64,000 nucleotides of DNA from Microbacteriaceae bacterium VKM Ac-2855 (lineage in GTDB: Bacteria; Actinomycetota; Actinomycetes; Actinomycetales; Microbacteriaceae). The translations under genes and the position numbers were made by a program. Shown piece by piece: positions 50,648 to 58,240 of this stretch (positions are counted from its first letter, which is position 1; each line of letters starts with the position of its first letter). The notes under the pieces are model-generated. The model was not told where the DNA came from. It did not search any database and saw only the letters and a program-made list of their open reading frames with translations. The stretch is from positions 62,001-126,000 of the forward strand of contig JABMLG010000009.1 in NCBI GenBank assembly GCA_013204985.1. Reading direction: 5' to 3'.

Positions 50648-51441
50648 GATCGCTCCCCCTCCACGTGAGGCAGGCCGGGTACCTCGTCCGGCGTGTCCGC
50701 GTCGTCCGGCTGGTGCTCCTCGACGGGCCGCCCAAACCAATCGAACAGGCCGACCACGACCGCGACGACCGCAGCAAGCAGCACCGGTAGCCCCGGCGGA
50801 AGCACCGGGATCGTCACCGTGGCCACAACGGCCGCGGCCACCGCGACTGCGCCGGCTTGCAGCTGCCGCAGCCGGGGCCACAGCAGGCCGAGGAACGCCG
50901 CGGCGGCCGCGGCGTCGAGACCGTACATCCGCACGTCGCCGATCGCGTCGCCGATGAGGGCGCCGACCAGCGAGGTCAGGTTCCAGCCGATGAAGGTCGC
51001 GGCGGCGGTTGTCCAGAAGCCGAAGCGCTGACTGCGCAGGGTCGGCTGGTTCGTCGCGACGGCCGTAGTCTCGTCGATCGTGACGTGAGCCGCGAGCAGG
51101 CGTCGCGCCCATCCTCCGCCGATCACCGGCGCCATACGAATGGAGTAGATCCCATTGCGCAGGCCGAGGAAGGCCGCGCTCGCGATCGCCGCCGGCCCCG
51201 CGGACAGGCCGCCCGAGGCGAGCACGCCGACGAGAGCGAACTGAGACCCGCCGGTGAACATCAGCAGGCTCATCACGCAGGTCTGCCAAACGTCGAGACC
51301 GGCTGCGACGGCGAGGGCGCCGTAGGAGACGCCGTAGGCCGCGGCCGCGAGTCCGACCGCGAGGCCGGCGCGGATCGCCGCCCGATCCTCCGGTGCGCGC
51401 TCGGATCGCGGGGCGCGACGAACCGAGTCGGGTGCCGCCAC
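50644..51441 (-). CDS. azlC: AzlC-type branched-chain amino acid exporter subunit
   Basis: 265 residues from GTG 51441. AzlC features: GVSYGALAVAAGL, LLMFTGGSQFALVG and LRNGIYSIRMAPVI; about seven membrane segments and an acidic C-terminal tail. The start follows the end of the kinase-like gene by 2 bp, so the three genes form one unit. Substrate class from the family; actual specificity not visible. Confidence 0.9.
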   Translation of the reverse strand: MAAPDSVRRAPRSERAPEDRAAIRAGLAVGLAAAAYGVSYGALAVAAGLDVWQTCVMSLLMFTGGSQFALVGVLASGGLSAGPAAIASAAFLGLRNGIYSIRMAPVIGGGWARRLLAAHVTIDETTAVATNQPTLRSQRFGFWTTAAATFIGWNLTSLVGALIGDAIGDVRMYGLDAAAAAAFLGLLWPRLRQLQAGAVAVAAAVVATVTIPVLPPGLPVLLAAVVAVVVGLFDWFGRPVEEHQPDDADTPDEVPGLPHVEGERS

Positions 51442-51443
51442 GA

Positions 51444-52298
51444 TCAGCGCCCCAGATCGACGCCGTGCACGCCGTTGTGGTGGCGCAGCGTCGGGAAGAA
51501 GGCGGCGACGGAGAAACCGACCCCGGGTACCCGATGCGCATCGACGGATCCACCGAACAGCTCGGCACGCTCGCGCATCTCGGCGAGTTCTGCGCCCGCG
51601 ATCGACTCCGTGAGCGCCCGGGCGTCATCGTTCGCGTCGTAATCGGTGCGGTCGACACCGTTGCGGGCGGCAGCGGCCCGGATGCCGTCGTCGTCGATGT
51701 GCAGTTGCAGGCCCGTCTCGCTCCAGCGCAACGCGACTCGCGCTTCCGTGCCTGCTCCGCCGTGCTGGAGCGCGTTGCCGAGCGCTCGCTCGAGGATGCG
51801 GAACACAGCGATCTCGGCACCCTGCCGAAGCGGGAACGGAGTACCTGTTTCGTCGAAGCGGACGACGAGGCCGCCCTCTTCCATGATCCGCACGAGCTCC
51901 GGCAGCGGAGGCAGAGTCGGCAGGTGCTCCGCAGCGGACTCGCCATCGCGTGCGACACTTCCGATCCGACGCAACTCGGCGATCGCGGATCGGGCATCCG
52001 AACCGGCTCGATCGATGGTGCGTCGTGCCGCAGCCGGGTCGCGTTCGACAGCGAGAGCAGCGCCCTCGAGATCGGTGGCCAGTCTTCCGAGATCGCGCAC
52101 CAAGACGTCGTCGAGCTCTCGCACGATCCGCAGCCGCGCCGTCTGCTCGGCCACGAGGAAATCGCGATCGTGCCCGGCTCGTGTGCTCGAGTCGACGCGA
52201 CGCCTCAGCATGCGGATCCGCACGACCGCGATCACCAGGGCGACCAGTGCGATCACGAACGCACCGGTCGTGATCGGCACCGCGAGATCCTGCACCAT
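51444..52298 (-). CDS. histidine-kinase-like protein lacking the phospho-acceptor His
   Basis: 284 residues. One N-terminal membrane helix (about 9-30), then a HisKA_3-like dimerisation helix with RIVRELDD in place of RIxRELHD: Asp63 (codon GAC, 52110-52112) stands where the phosphorylated His should be. The ATP-binding part keeps an N-box-like region (RILERALGNALQH), DDDG and a G2-like EMRERAELFGG. It may still bind ATP but cannot autophosphorylate in the normal way. No response regulator is adjacent; instead azlC follows after 2 bp. May be a pseudokinase or a partner of another kinase. Confidence 0.8.
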   Translation of the reverse strand: MVQDLAVPITTGAFVIALVALVIAVVRIRMLRRRVDSSTRAGHDRDFLVAEQTARLRIVRELDDVLVRDLGRLATDLEGAALAVERDPAAARRTIDRAGSDARSAIAELRRIGSVARDGESAAEHLPTLPPLPELVRIMEEGGLVVRFDETGTPFPLRQGAEIAVFRILERALGNALQHGGAGTEARVALRWSETGLQLHIDDDGIRAAAARNGVDRTDYDANDDARALTESIAGAELAEMRERAELFGGSVDAHRVPGVGFSVAAFFPTLRHHNGVHGVDLGR

Positions 52299-52417
52299 TC
52301 GGTCCGCTCCTCGTCATTGCCCGGGTTTCGGTGAGCCGGCGTTCAGGACGCCCGACCCGGGCCCGACGGTGCCGGCCCGGCCTCAATCTAGCGAGAACCG
52401 GGCGGGCGCTGCGATGC

Positions 52418-52756
52418 TCAGGCGTCCTGGGGACCCGATCCGCGGTTCGAGCGCAGCACCTCGAGGCGGGCGCGGTACTCCACCTCGTCGATGTCACCTC
52501 GGGCGAAGCGGTCGGCGAGCGTCGTCTCGGCCGAGCGCACGGCGCGGTCCTCCACGAAGCCGTGGTAGCCGGCGCCGGCGAATCCGGGGCCCCATCCTCG
52601 GCGCAGCATCCGGCGCCGCATCAGCCCGAAGAAGAGCGCGAAGACCGCGAGCCAGAAGAGTGGGATGAAAAGGAAGAGCCAGCCGAATCCGCCGACGCCT
52701 GGGCCACCCCAGTGGGCGGCGACGCCGGCGGAGCTGAGTGCAAGAGAGCTGAACAC
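52418..52756 (-). CDS. SHOCT domain membrane protein
   Basis: 112 residues. One or two hydrophobic segments near the N-terminus (GFGWLFLFIPLFWLAVFALFFGLM), an Arg-rich cytosolic turn, and a C-terminal SHOCT motif (LADRFARGDIDEVEYRARLEVL). SHOCT domains are short oligomerisation helices of unknown role. No ribosome binding site of note; alone on this strand. Confidence 0.8.
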   Translation of the reverse strand: MFSSLALSSAGVAAHWGGPGVGGFGWLFLFIPLFWLAVFALFFGLMRRRMLRRGWGPGFAGAGYHGFVEDRAVRSAETTLADRFARGDIDEVEYRARLEVLRSNRGSGPQDA

Positions 52757-53176
52757 GAGGATTCCATTCGTCGAGAGGGTGAAGGGGCCGGGAGGCCATA
52801 CTTCGAGATTCCTCCCGGCGGCCGGGAGGCGAATCCGTCAGCGGGATGCATCCGCTCTACTCCGCGCGCAGCAGCACCACCGGCTCGAAGCCCTCCGCGA
52901 GACGCGTCTCCCGCACGCGGCCCGCCACCCCTTCCGCTCGGCGGCGAGCGGGCTACGAGTCGGTGCCGTGATCGACTGCGGCGACCCCTGTCGTGCGACC
53001 AGCCTGGCGGTGCCGTCAGGGAATGAAGCCGAGCGGCCGCGAACCTGTCGATTCGCGCGGGATGAACCGTATCCGACTTCAAATTCCGACAGGCCCCTCC
53101 TGTACGACCGCCGGAGGACGACGGCAGGAGTGGCATCGTGCGGCTAAGACTGCGGCGAGCACAGAACGGCGGATCC
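52757..53176. other. 420-bp intergenic region
   Basis: No convincing gene. It contains CCTCCCGG-CGG-CCGGGAGG at 52811-52829, a strong short hairpin without a T-tract, and a smaller stem ACAGG/CCTGT near 53090, about 90 bp downstream of the response regulator stop. These may end or stabilise the regulator transcript. Confidence 0.6.
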
Positions 53177-53845
53177 TCAGGCCCCGCTCCACCCCGCTCG
53201 CACGAGGCCGGTCTCATAGGCGATGACGACGAGCTGCACGCGGTCACGGGCGGCGAGCTTCGACATGATCCGCGACACGTGGGTCTTCGCGGTGAGCGGG
53301 CTGAGGAAGAGCTTCGCGGCGATCTCGTCGTTGGTGAGGCCGTGCCCCACCAGGCCGAGCACCTCGCGCTCCCGTTCGGTCAGGTGCGCGAACGCCGCGA
53401 CGTCTTGCGGCGGTCGCAGCCCGCCCGCGATGCGCTCCAGCAGCCGCTTCGTCACCCCCGGGCTGAGCAGCGCATCCCCCGCAGCCGCGACGCGTACCGA
53501 GCGGATCAGCTCCACCGGCTCCGTGTCCTTGACCAGGAAACCACTCGCTCCGGCCCGGATCGCCTCCGCGACGTAGTCGTCGAGTTCGAAGGTCGTCACG
53601 ACGACGACGTGACAGGCCTCGAGTCCTGGCGTCTCCACGATCTGCCGCGTCGCCCATAGTCCGTCACCGTCGGGCATCCGGATATCCATGAGCACGACGT
53701 CGGGCTTCGTGGCGCGAGCGAGCGCGACGACGGCGGTTCCTGTCGCGGCCTCTCCCACGACGGTGATGTCGGGCTCCGACTCGAGCAGGGCCCGGAAGCC
53801 GGCGCGGATGAGCTGTTGATCGTCGGCCAGGGCGACGGTGATCAC
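53177..53845 (-). CDS. NarL/LuxR-type response regulator
   Basis: 222 residues from GTG 53845. Receiver domain with acidic pair D8/D9, phospho-accepting Asp54 (VLMDIRMPDG) and Lys in FLVKDTEP; LuxR helix-turn-helix at the C-terminus (LTEREREVLGLVGHGLTNDEIAAKLFLSPLTAKTHVSRIMSKL). The start overlaps the kinase gene by 4 bp, so the pair is translated together. Signal unknown. Confidence 0.93.
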   Translation of the reverse strand: MITVALADDQQLIRAGFRALLESEPDITVVGEAATGTAVVALARATKPDVVLMDIRMPDGDGLWATRQIVETPGLEACHVVVVTTFELDDYVAEAIRAGASGFLVKDTEPVELIRSVRVAAAGDALLSPGVTKRLLERIAGGLRPPQDVAAFAHLTEREREVLGLVGHGLTNDEIAAKLFLSPLTAKTHVSRIMSKLAARDRVQLVVIAYETGLVRAGWSGA

Positions 53846-55056
53846 GAGGGGGAACCTTTCGGATACGGAGTGGCGGGGAGACGCGCGATGACCTCGAAGC
53901 CGCCATCGTAGGGGTGCGCCTCCAACGATCCACCGAGGAGTTCGGCGCGTTCGCGCATGCCGAGGATGCCGCGGCCCGCACCGGGGGTGGGCGCGGGTGT
54001 GGACCGCGCACCGTCGTCGCGAACCCGCACGACGATGTTCGCGTCGTGGCGCTCGATCGTGACGCTGACCGTGGAGCCCGGTGCGTGGCGCCCCGCATTG
54101 GTCAGCGACTCCTGCACGATCCGGTAGATCGCGAGCTGCACCGCGGGCGGTGGCAGCGGATCCGACAGCCGATTCTCGAGACGTGCTCCCGCCGCCCCCG
54201 TCACCAGCGCCGGCAGAGCGGAGAGGTCGGGTTCCGGAACACGCGGCGCCTCATCGTCGCCCCGCAGGATCCCGAGCACCGTTCGCACGTCATCGAGCGC
54301 GTTCTTGCTGGTGGTCTTGATCGATTCGAGCGCCTCGGCTGCGCGCTCCGGTTGGCTCGCCATCAGGTGCAGGCCGACTCCGGCCTGCACATTGATCGAC
54401 GACAGCGAGTGCGCCAGCACGTCGTGCAACTCCCGAGCGATCCGCACCCGCTCGCGCTCCGCCTCGGTCTGGCGCCGCTCCTGCATCGCCGCGCGATACT
54501 CGCGATAGCGCAAGCGGCGGACCCGTGTCGCCTCGCCGACGGCCACGGCGATCAGCAGCAGGAACAGATCGCCGAGCGAGCGGATGGACTGGATCGGCTC
54601 GGTCGACAGGAGGAAGGCGATCAGCGGGATCAGCAGCGCGACGCCGACCATCACGAAAGCCCAGATGCGCGCGCCGCGGACGCAGGCCGAGACGATGGCG
54701 AATGCGAATGGGATCGCGGCGACCGGCGGCAGCGACGGGATCGCCAGGCCTGCGATGGAACAGAGCCCGACCACAACAACCGTCGGCCCTGGCCGGCGGC
54801 GGGCACCGAGCAGAGCGACCACCCCGATCACGCCCGAGACGAGGAGCAGAGCGCCGAACGGACGATCGGCCCGGAACGTCAGCCACAGGCCCATCGGCAC
54901 GACAGCGAAGAAGGAGACCACAACGGGGAAGACGTAGCGGACGGTGCGACGCGAGCGGCGTGCCGACCACGGCGCGACGTCGTCATCGATCTGGTCGCGC
55001 TCGATCCAGCCGTGCGGCCACGATGTCGGGGCGACGGTGGAGCGACGGATGGGCAC
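53842..55056 (-). CDS. NarL-type sensor histidine kinase (HisKA_3)
   Basis: 404 residues from GTG 55056. Five or six membrane helices fill about residues 40-175; the dimerisation helix RIARELHDVLAHSLSSI keeps His211; the ATP lid has NAGRHAPG and GRGILGMRERAELLGG. Complete kinase, coupled to the response regulator downstream (4-bp overlap). Its layout is that of the DesK/LiaS group, often sensing envelope state. A TACGAT hexamer lies 6 nt before the GTG. Confidence 0.92.
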   Translation of the reverse strand: MPIRRSTVAPTSWPHGWIERDQIDDDVAPWSARRSRRTVRYVFPVVVSFFAVVPMGLWLTFRADRPFGALLLVSGVIGVVALLGARRRPGPTVVVVGLCSIAGLAIPSLPPVAAIPFAFAIVSACVRGARIWAFVMVGVALLIPLIAFLLSTEPIQSIRSLGDLFLLLIAVAVGEATRVRRLRYREYRAAMQERRQTEAERERVRIARELHDVLAHSLSSINVQAGVGLHLMASQPERAAEALESIKTTSKNALDDVRTVLGILRGDDEAPRVPEPDLSALPALVTGAAGARLENRLSDPLPPPAVQLAIYRIVQESLTNAGRHAPGSTVSVTIERHDANIVVRVRDDGARSTPAPTPGAGRGILGMRERAELLGGSLEAHPYDGGFEVIARLPATPYPKGSPS

Positions 55057-55062
55057 GGTGTG

Positions 55063-55068
55063 ATCGTA
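55063..55068 (-). promoter_or_regulatory. -10 element TACGAT for the kinase-regulator pair
   Basis: TACGAT on the minus strand ends 6 nt before GTG 55056; leaderless spacing, no ribosome binding site in the gap. Confidence 0.4.
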
Positions 55069-55113
55069 TCCGGGCGGCCGCGTCGCTGCGTCTGCCCGGT
55101 GGAGCAGAGCCGG

Positions 55114-56226
55114 CTACTCCGAGCGGCGTACGGAGCGGGTGACGGTGAACTTGCGGTCGCGCGCGACCACTCGCGTCGGGCCGACCGCCGTGCGCAGCAC
55201 CGCGGGGTGGCTGAGGTGTGAGTTGAACACCGTCCACATCTCGCCGCCTGGGCGCAGCACGCGGGCCGCGCCCCGGATCATCCGCTGGGCGACGAGCTCG
55301 GTCACCGCCCCGTCGCTGTGGAACGGCGGATTGCACACGATGACGTCGACCGACCCTGTCGCGAGCGAAGCGGCGTTGTCGTCGCGCAGCACGTCGACCC
55401 GCTCGGCCACGCCGTTGGCGGTGGCGGTCGCTGCGGCGGATACGGTCGCCGCCCAGGAGGTATCGGTCGCGACCACGCGAGCGTCGGGCCGAGCGCGGGC
55501 GAGCCACGTCGCGATCAGGCCGGTGCCGCAGCCGAGGTCGACGAAGCGCGAACCGGGCAGTGCCGCCGCGTCGAGGTGCTCGAGCAGGAACCGTGCACCG
55601 ATGTCGAGCTTCGCGCCGCCGAACACGCCGGGCGACGCGCACACGACCAGGTCGAGTTCGTCCAGCCGCTGGGTCACGAGGCCGGCCGACGAGCCGCCGG
55701 AGCGGGCGGCGGATGCGATCAGCACGCGCGACTTCTGCCGCGCGAGGCTGACGTCGAGGCGCTCGTAGTGGCGCAGCAGCACCTCGTTCATCGAGACGCT
55801 CATGTGCTTGAGCCGACCGCCCGCGAGCAGGACGGCGTCGGGCGCGGCCTGCGCGATCGCTCCGGCGTACGCGTCGAGCTGGTCGAGGCTGCGCGGCAGG
55901 CGCAGCAGCACGAGCTGTGCTTCTCGGGCCGCCTCCGACACCGAATCCGCTCGCGTGAGGCGTGTCTCCGGGGCGAACTCGGCGGCGTTGCGGTCGAGGG
56001 CCCGTTCGGCGACGAACGAGTCCTGGTAGACCGCGATTCCGCCGTCGACGTCCAGGCCGAGGCTCAGAGCGCCGTACGCATCGCCGATCACGGCGACGCG
56101 GCAACCCGGAGACAGGCGCTCCTGGGCGAGATCGAGCAGCAACCGATCCGCCGCATCCACGGCGACCAGATCCGGCGCCTCGACATCGGGCCGACGGCGC
56201 AGCTGCTGCAGAACGTCCTCCCGCAT
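55114..56226 (-). CDS. RsmC/RlmG-like class I methyltransferase
   Basis: 370 residues from ATG 56226, with GGAGGAGG just upstream; a longer frame enters the terminator and tRNA and is rejected. The first half is a degenerate methyltransferase-like domain; the second has VDLGCGTGLIATWLA (SAM motif I) and NPPF (motif IV), the NPP(Y/F) signature of N-methyltransferases acting on guanine in rRNA. Two tandem domains are characteristic of RsmC and RlmG. Probably modifies ribosomal RNA; the exact base is not decided. Confidence 0.85.
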   Translation of the reverse strand: MREDVLQQLRRRPDVEAPDLVAVDAADRLLLDLAQERLSPGCRVAVIGDAYGALSLGLDVDGGIAVYQDSFVAERALDRNAAEFAPETRLTRADSVSEAAREAQLVLLRLPRSLDQLDAYAGAIAQAAPDAVLLAGGRLKHMSVSMNEVLLRHYERLDVSLARQKSRVLIASAARSGGSSAGLVTQRLDELDLVVCASPGVFGGAKLDIGARFLLEHLDAAALPGSRFVDLGCGTGLIATWLARARPDARVVATDTSWAATVSAAATATANGVAERVDVLRDDNAASLATGSVDVIVCNPPFHSDGAVTELVAQRMIRGAARVLRPGGEMWTVFNSHLSHPAVLRTAVGPTRVVARDRKFTVTRSVRRSE

Positions 56227-56273
56227 CGCGCCTCCTCCGCCCGGGCCGGACGGACTCCGTCGTACGAGGGCAT

Positions 56274-56306
56274 AAAAAAAGGCCCGGGGAGTGGAGTCTC
56301 CGGGCC
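56274..56306 (-). terminator. rho-independent terminator after tRNA-Asn
   Basis: On the minus strand a 10-bp stem (GGCCCGGAGA / TCCCCGGGCC, one wobble pair) is followed directly by seven T. It lies just beyond the tRNA-Asn 3' end and before the methyltransferase start, the only textbook intrinsic terminator seen in the window. Confidence 0.92.
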
Positions 56307-56310
56307 TTCG

Positions 56311-56383
56311 CTCCCCGACTTGGACTCGAACCAAGAACCTACCGGTTAACAGCCGATTGCTCTGCCAATTGAGCTATCGAGGA
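56311..56383 (-). tRNA. tRNA-Asn (anticodon GUU)
   Basis: 73 nt without encoded CCA. Acceptor TCCTCGA/TCGGGGA, anticodon stem ATCGG/CCGGT with loop CTGTTAA, T-arm with GGTTCGAGTCC, discriminator G. A terminator follows. Confidence 0.96.
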
Positions 56384-56468
56384 TCACGTTCTCGCATTTC
56401 TGCGAACAGCGCGTAGCTACTGTAGCAAACTCTCGCGCAGGACAAAATCGAGCGGTCGAGGGTGCGGC

Positions 56469-57386
56469 TCAGTACCCCGCTTCGACGTCGACCACACCCT
56501 GAAGGGGTTCGCCCGAGAGGAAGGCGCGCACGTTCTCCGTGATCCGCGCGGCCAGCAGGGGCGCGGTCATCTCGGGGGTGTCAGCCGAATGCGGCGTGAT
56601 GAGGCATCGCGGCTCGGTCCAGAGCGGATGCACCTCCGGCAGCGGCTCGGGGTCGGTCACGTCGAGCGCGGCGCCGCCGATCGATCCCGCTGCGAGCGCC
56701 GCCACGAGTGCGTCCGTGTCGACGAGGGAGCCCCGCGCCACGTTGATGAGGACGGCGGTCTCCGGCATCCGTTCGAGCAGCGCGGCGTCGACGAGGTGGG
56801 CGGTGGCTCCCGTCGCGGCGGCGGCGAGTACTACCACGTCGGCATCAGCGACCACGTCGGGCAGCGCGTCGACCGTGACGGTGCGCCGAGCGCCCTCGAC
56901 CGGGTCGGTCGTGCGTCGCACCACGGTGATATCGGCGTCGAACACGCCGAGCAGGCGGATGAATTCGCGTGCGATCCCGCCTGCGCCCACGATCACAACG
57001 CGGGCTCGATGCAACGTGCGGCCGCGTTTGCCGCCCCAGCTCGTCGCTCGAGCCCGCTCCGGGAGCGAGCGCAGCAGGGCCAGCGTGAGCGCAAGGGCGT
57101 GCTCGGCCACCGGTTCGGCGTAGGCGCCTTTCGCGCTCGTCCAGCGCAGCTGCGGGCGGGCGGCGACGAAGACGTCGTGGAACGCGTCCACTCCGGCCCA
57201 CGGCAGCTGAACCCACTCGATTCCCGGATGCGCGTCGAGCAGCGCGCCGAGCTCGGCACCGCGGGTGTACGACAGCCAAACGATTCCCCGCGTATCGTCC
57301 CCGAGTGCGCCCACCGACCCACCGCCGGCGCTGACTGCCGTGCTGAAGAGCGGCTTCGGATCGGGCAGAACGGCGAAGGCGCTCAT
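56469..57386 (-). CDS. D-isomer specific 2-hydroxyacid dehydrogenase
   Basis: 305 residues from ATG 57386, overlapping the end of the ABC ATPase gene by 4 bp (ATGA). NAD-binding VVIVGAGGIAREFIRLL (Gly pattern GxGGI), INVARGSLVDTDAL with the active-site Arg, DVTDPEPLPEVHPLW with Glu, and TPHSAD with the catalytic His. Reduces a 2-keto acid or oxidises its D-hydroxy form. Unusual as the last gene of a peptide-type transporter operon; it may process the imported compound, an inference from coupling only. Confidence 0.88.
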   Translation of the reverse strand: MSAFAVLPDPKPLFSTAVSAGGGSVGALGDDTRGIVWLSYTRGAELGALLDAHPGIEWVQLPWAGVDAFHDVFVAARPQLRWTSAKGAYAEPVAEHALALTLALLRSLPERARATSWGGKRGRTLHRARVVIVGAGGIAREFIRLLGVFDADITVVRRTTDPVEGARRTVTVDALPDVVADADVVVLAAAATGATAHLVDAALLERMPETAVLINVARGSLVDTDALVAALAAGSIGGAALDVTDPEPLPEVHPLWTEPRCLITPHSADTPEMTAPLLAARITENVRAFLSGEPLQGVVDVEAGY

Positions 57387-58240
57387 CGGCCCAGGCTCGC
57401 CGCGCGCGTCGCGTCGAACTTCTCGTACTCGGCGAAGGCCTGACCGAGCTCGCGCACGTAAGGGTGTCGCGACTCCGTGAGCACCTCGAAGAGTGAACCG
57501 AACGCGACGAGTTCGCCCTCGTGCAACACGGCGACGCGATCGGTCGCCTTGCTGAGCACCTCGGCGTCGTGACTGATGATCACCGCGGCGAAGCCCTCCT
57601 TGCTGCGCAGCGCCGAGAGCAGCTCGACGATCGAACCGCGCACGGTCGCGTCGATACCCGACGTCGGCTCGTCGGCGATCAGCACCTTCGGGTCGAGCAC
57701 GAGCGAACGCGCGATCGCGACCCGCTGCCGCTGACCCGCCGAGCACTCGTACGGGAAGCGGTCGAGCAGGCGCAACGGCAGGTGCACGTCATCGAGCAGT
57801 TGCGCCACGCGCACGGCGGCGTCCTTCGGGTCGTAGTGACGGTCGCGGAGGAACAGCGGCTCTGCGATGAGCTCGGAGACGGTCAGCTCCGCACGCAGAT
57901 TCGCGCCGGCGTCCTGCTGCAGGTAGGCGACGTCGAACGTGAAACGCTTGACGTCGCGGGCGTGCAGGTGCCTCAGCCCGAAGCCGCCGACGCTCGCCTC
58001 GCCGCCGGTGATCTCGGGTCGCGACTCCTTCGACTCGCCGATGTGGCCGTAGCCCGCCAGTGTTCGGGCGAGGGTCGACTTGCCCGAACCGCTGCTGCCG
58101 AGAAGCCCCAGCACTTCGCCGGGCTCGACCCGGAAGCTCACCCCGCGCACGGCTCGGAAGCGACGACTGATGCCGTGCGGCGGGTAATCGATCGTGAGGT
58201 CGCTGACGACGACCGGGGCGGTGGGTGTCTTCTGGGTCAT
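57383..58240 (-). CDS. ABC transporter ATP-binding protein (third ATPase domain)
   Basis: 285 residues. Walker A GSSGSGKS, Q-loop in YLQQDAG, signature CSAGQRQR (Ala in place of the usual second Gly), Walker B VLIADEPTSGID, and His in IISHD. Opp/Dpp-type ATPase. The operon already has a two-domain ATPase gene, so this third domain is surplus; it may be an alternative partner or belong to a different permease. Overlaps its neighbours by 4 bp on both sides. Confidence 0.88.
   Translation of the reverse strand: MTQKTPTAPVVVSDLTIDYPPHGISRRFRAVRGVSFRVEPGEVLGLLGSSGSGKSTLARTLAGYGHIGESKESRPEITGGEASVGGFGLRHLHARDVKRFTFDVAYLQQDAGANLRAELTVSELIAEPLFLRDRHYDPKDAAVRVAQLLDDVHLPLRLLDRFPYECSAGQRQRVAIARSLVLDPKVLIADEPTSGIDATVRGSIVELLSALRSKEGFAAVIISHDAEVLSKATDRVAVLHEGELVAFGSLFEVLTESRHPYVRELGQAFAEYEKFDATRAASLGR

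Noticed and set aside
53080-53105. Another copy of the 5.9-kb repeat
   Set aside because: Only about ten bases (CCTGTCGGAA) agree; arms and loop do not match, so the likeness is probably chance.
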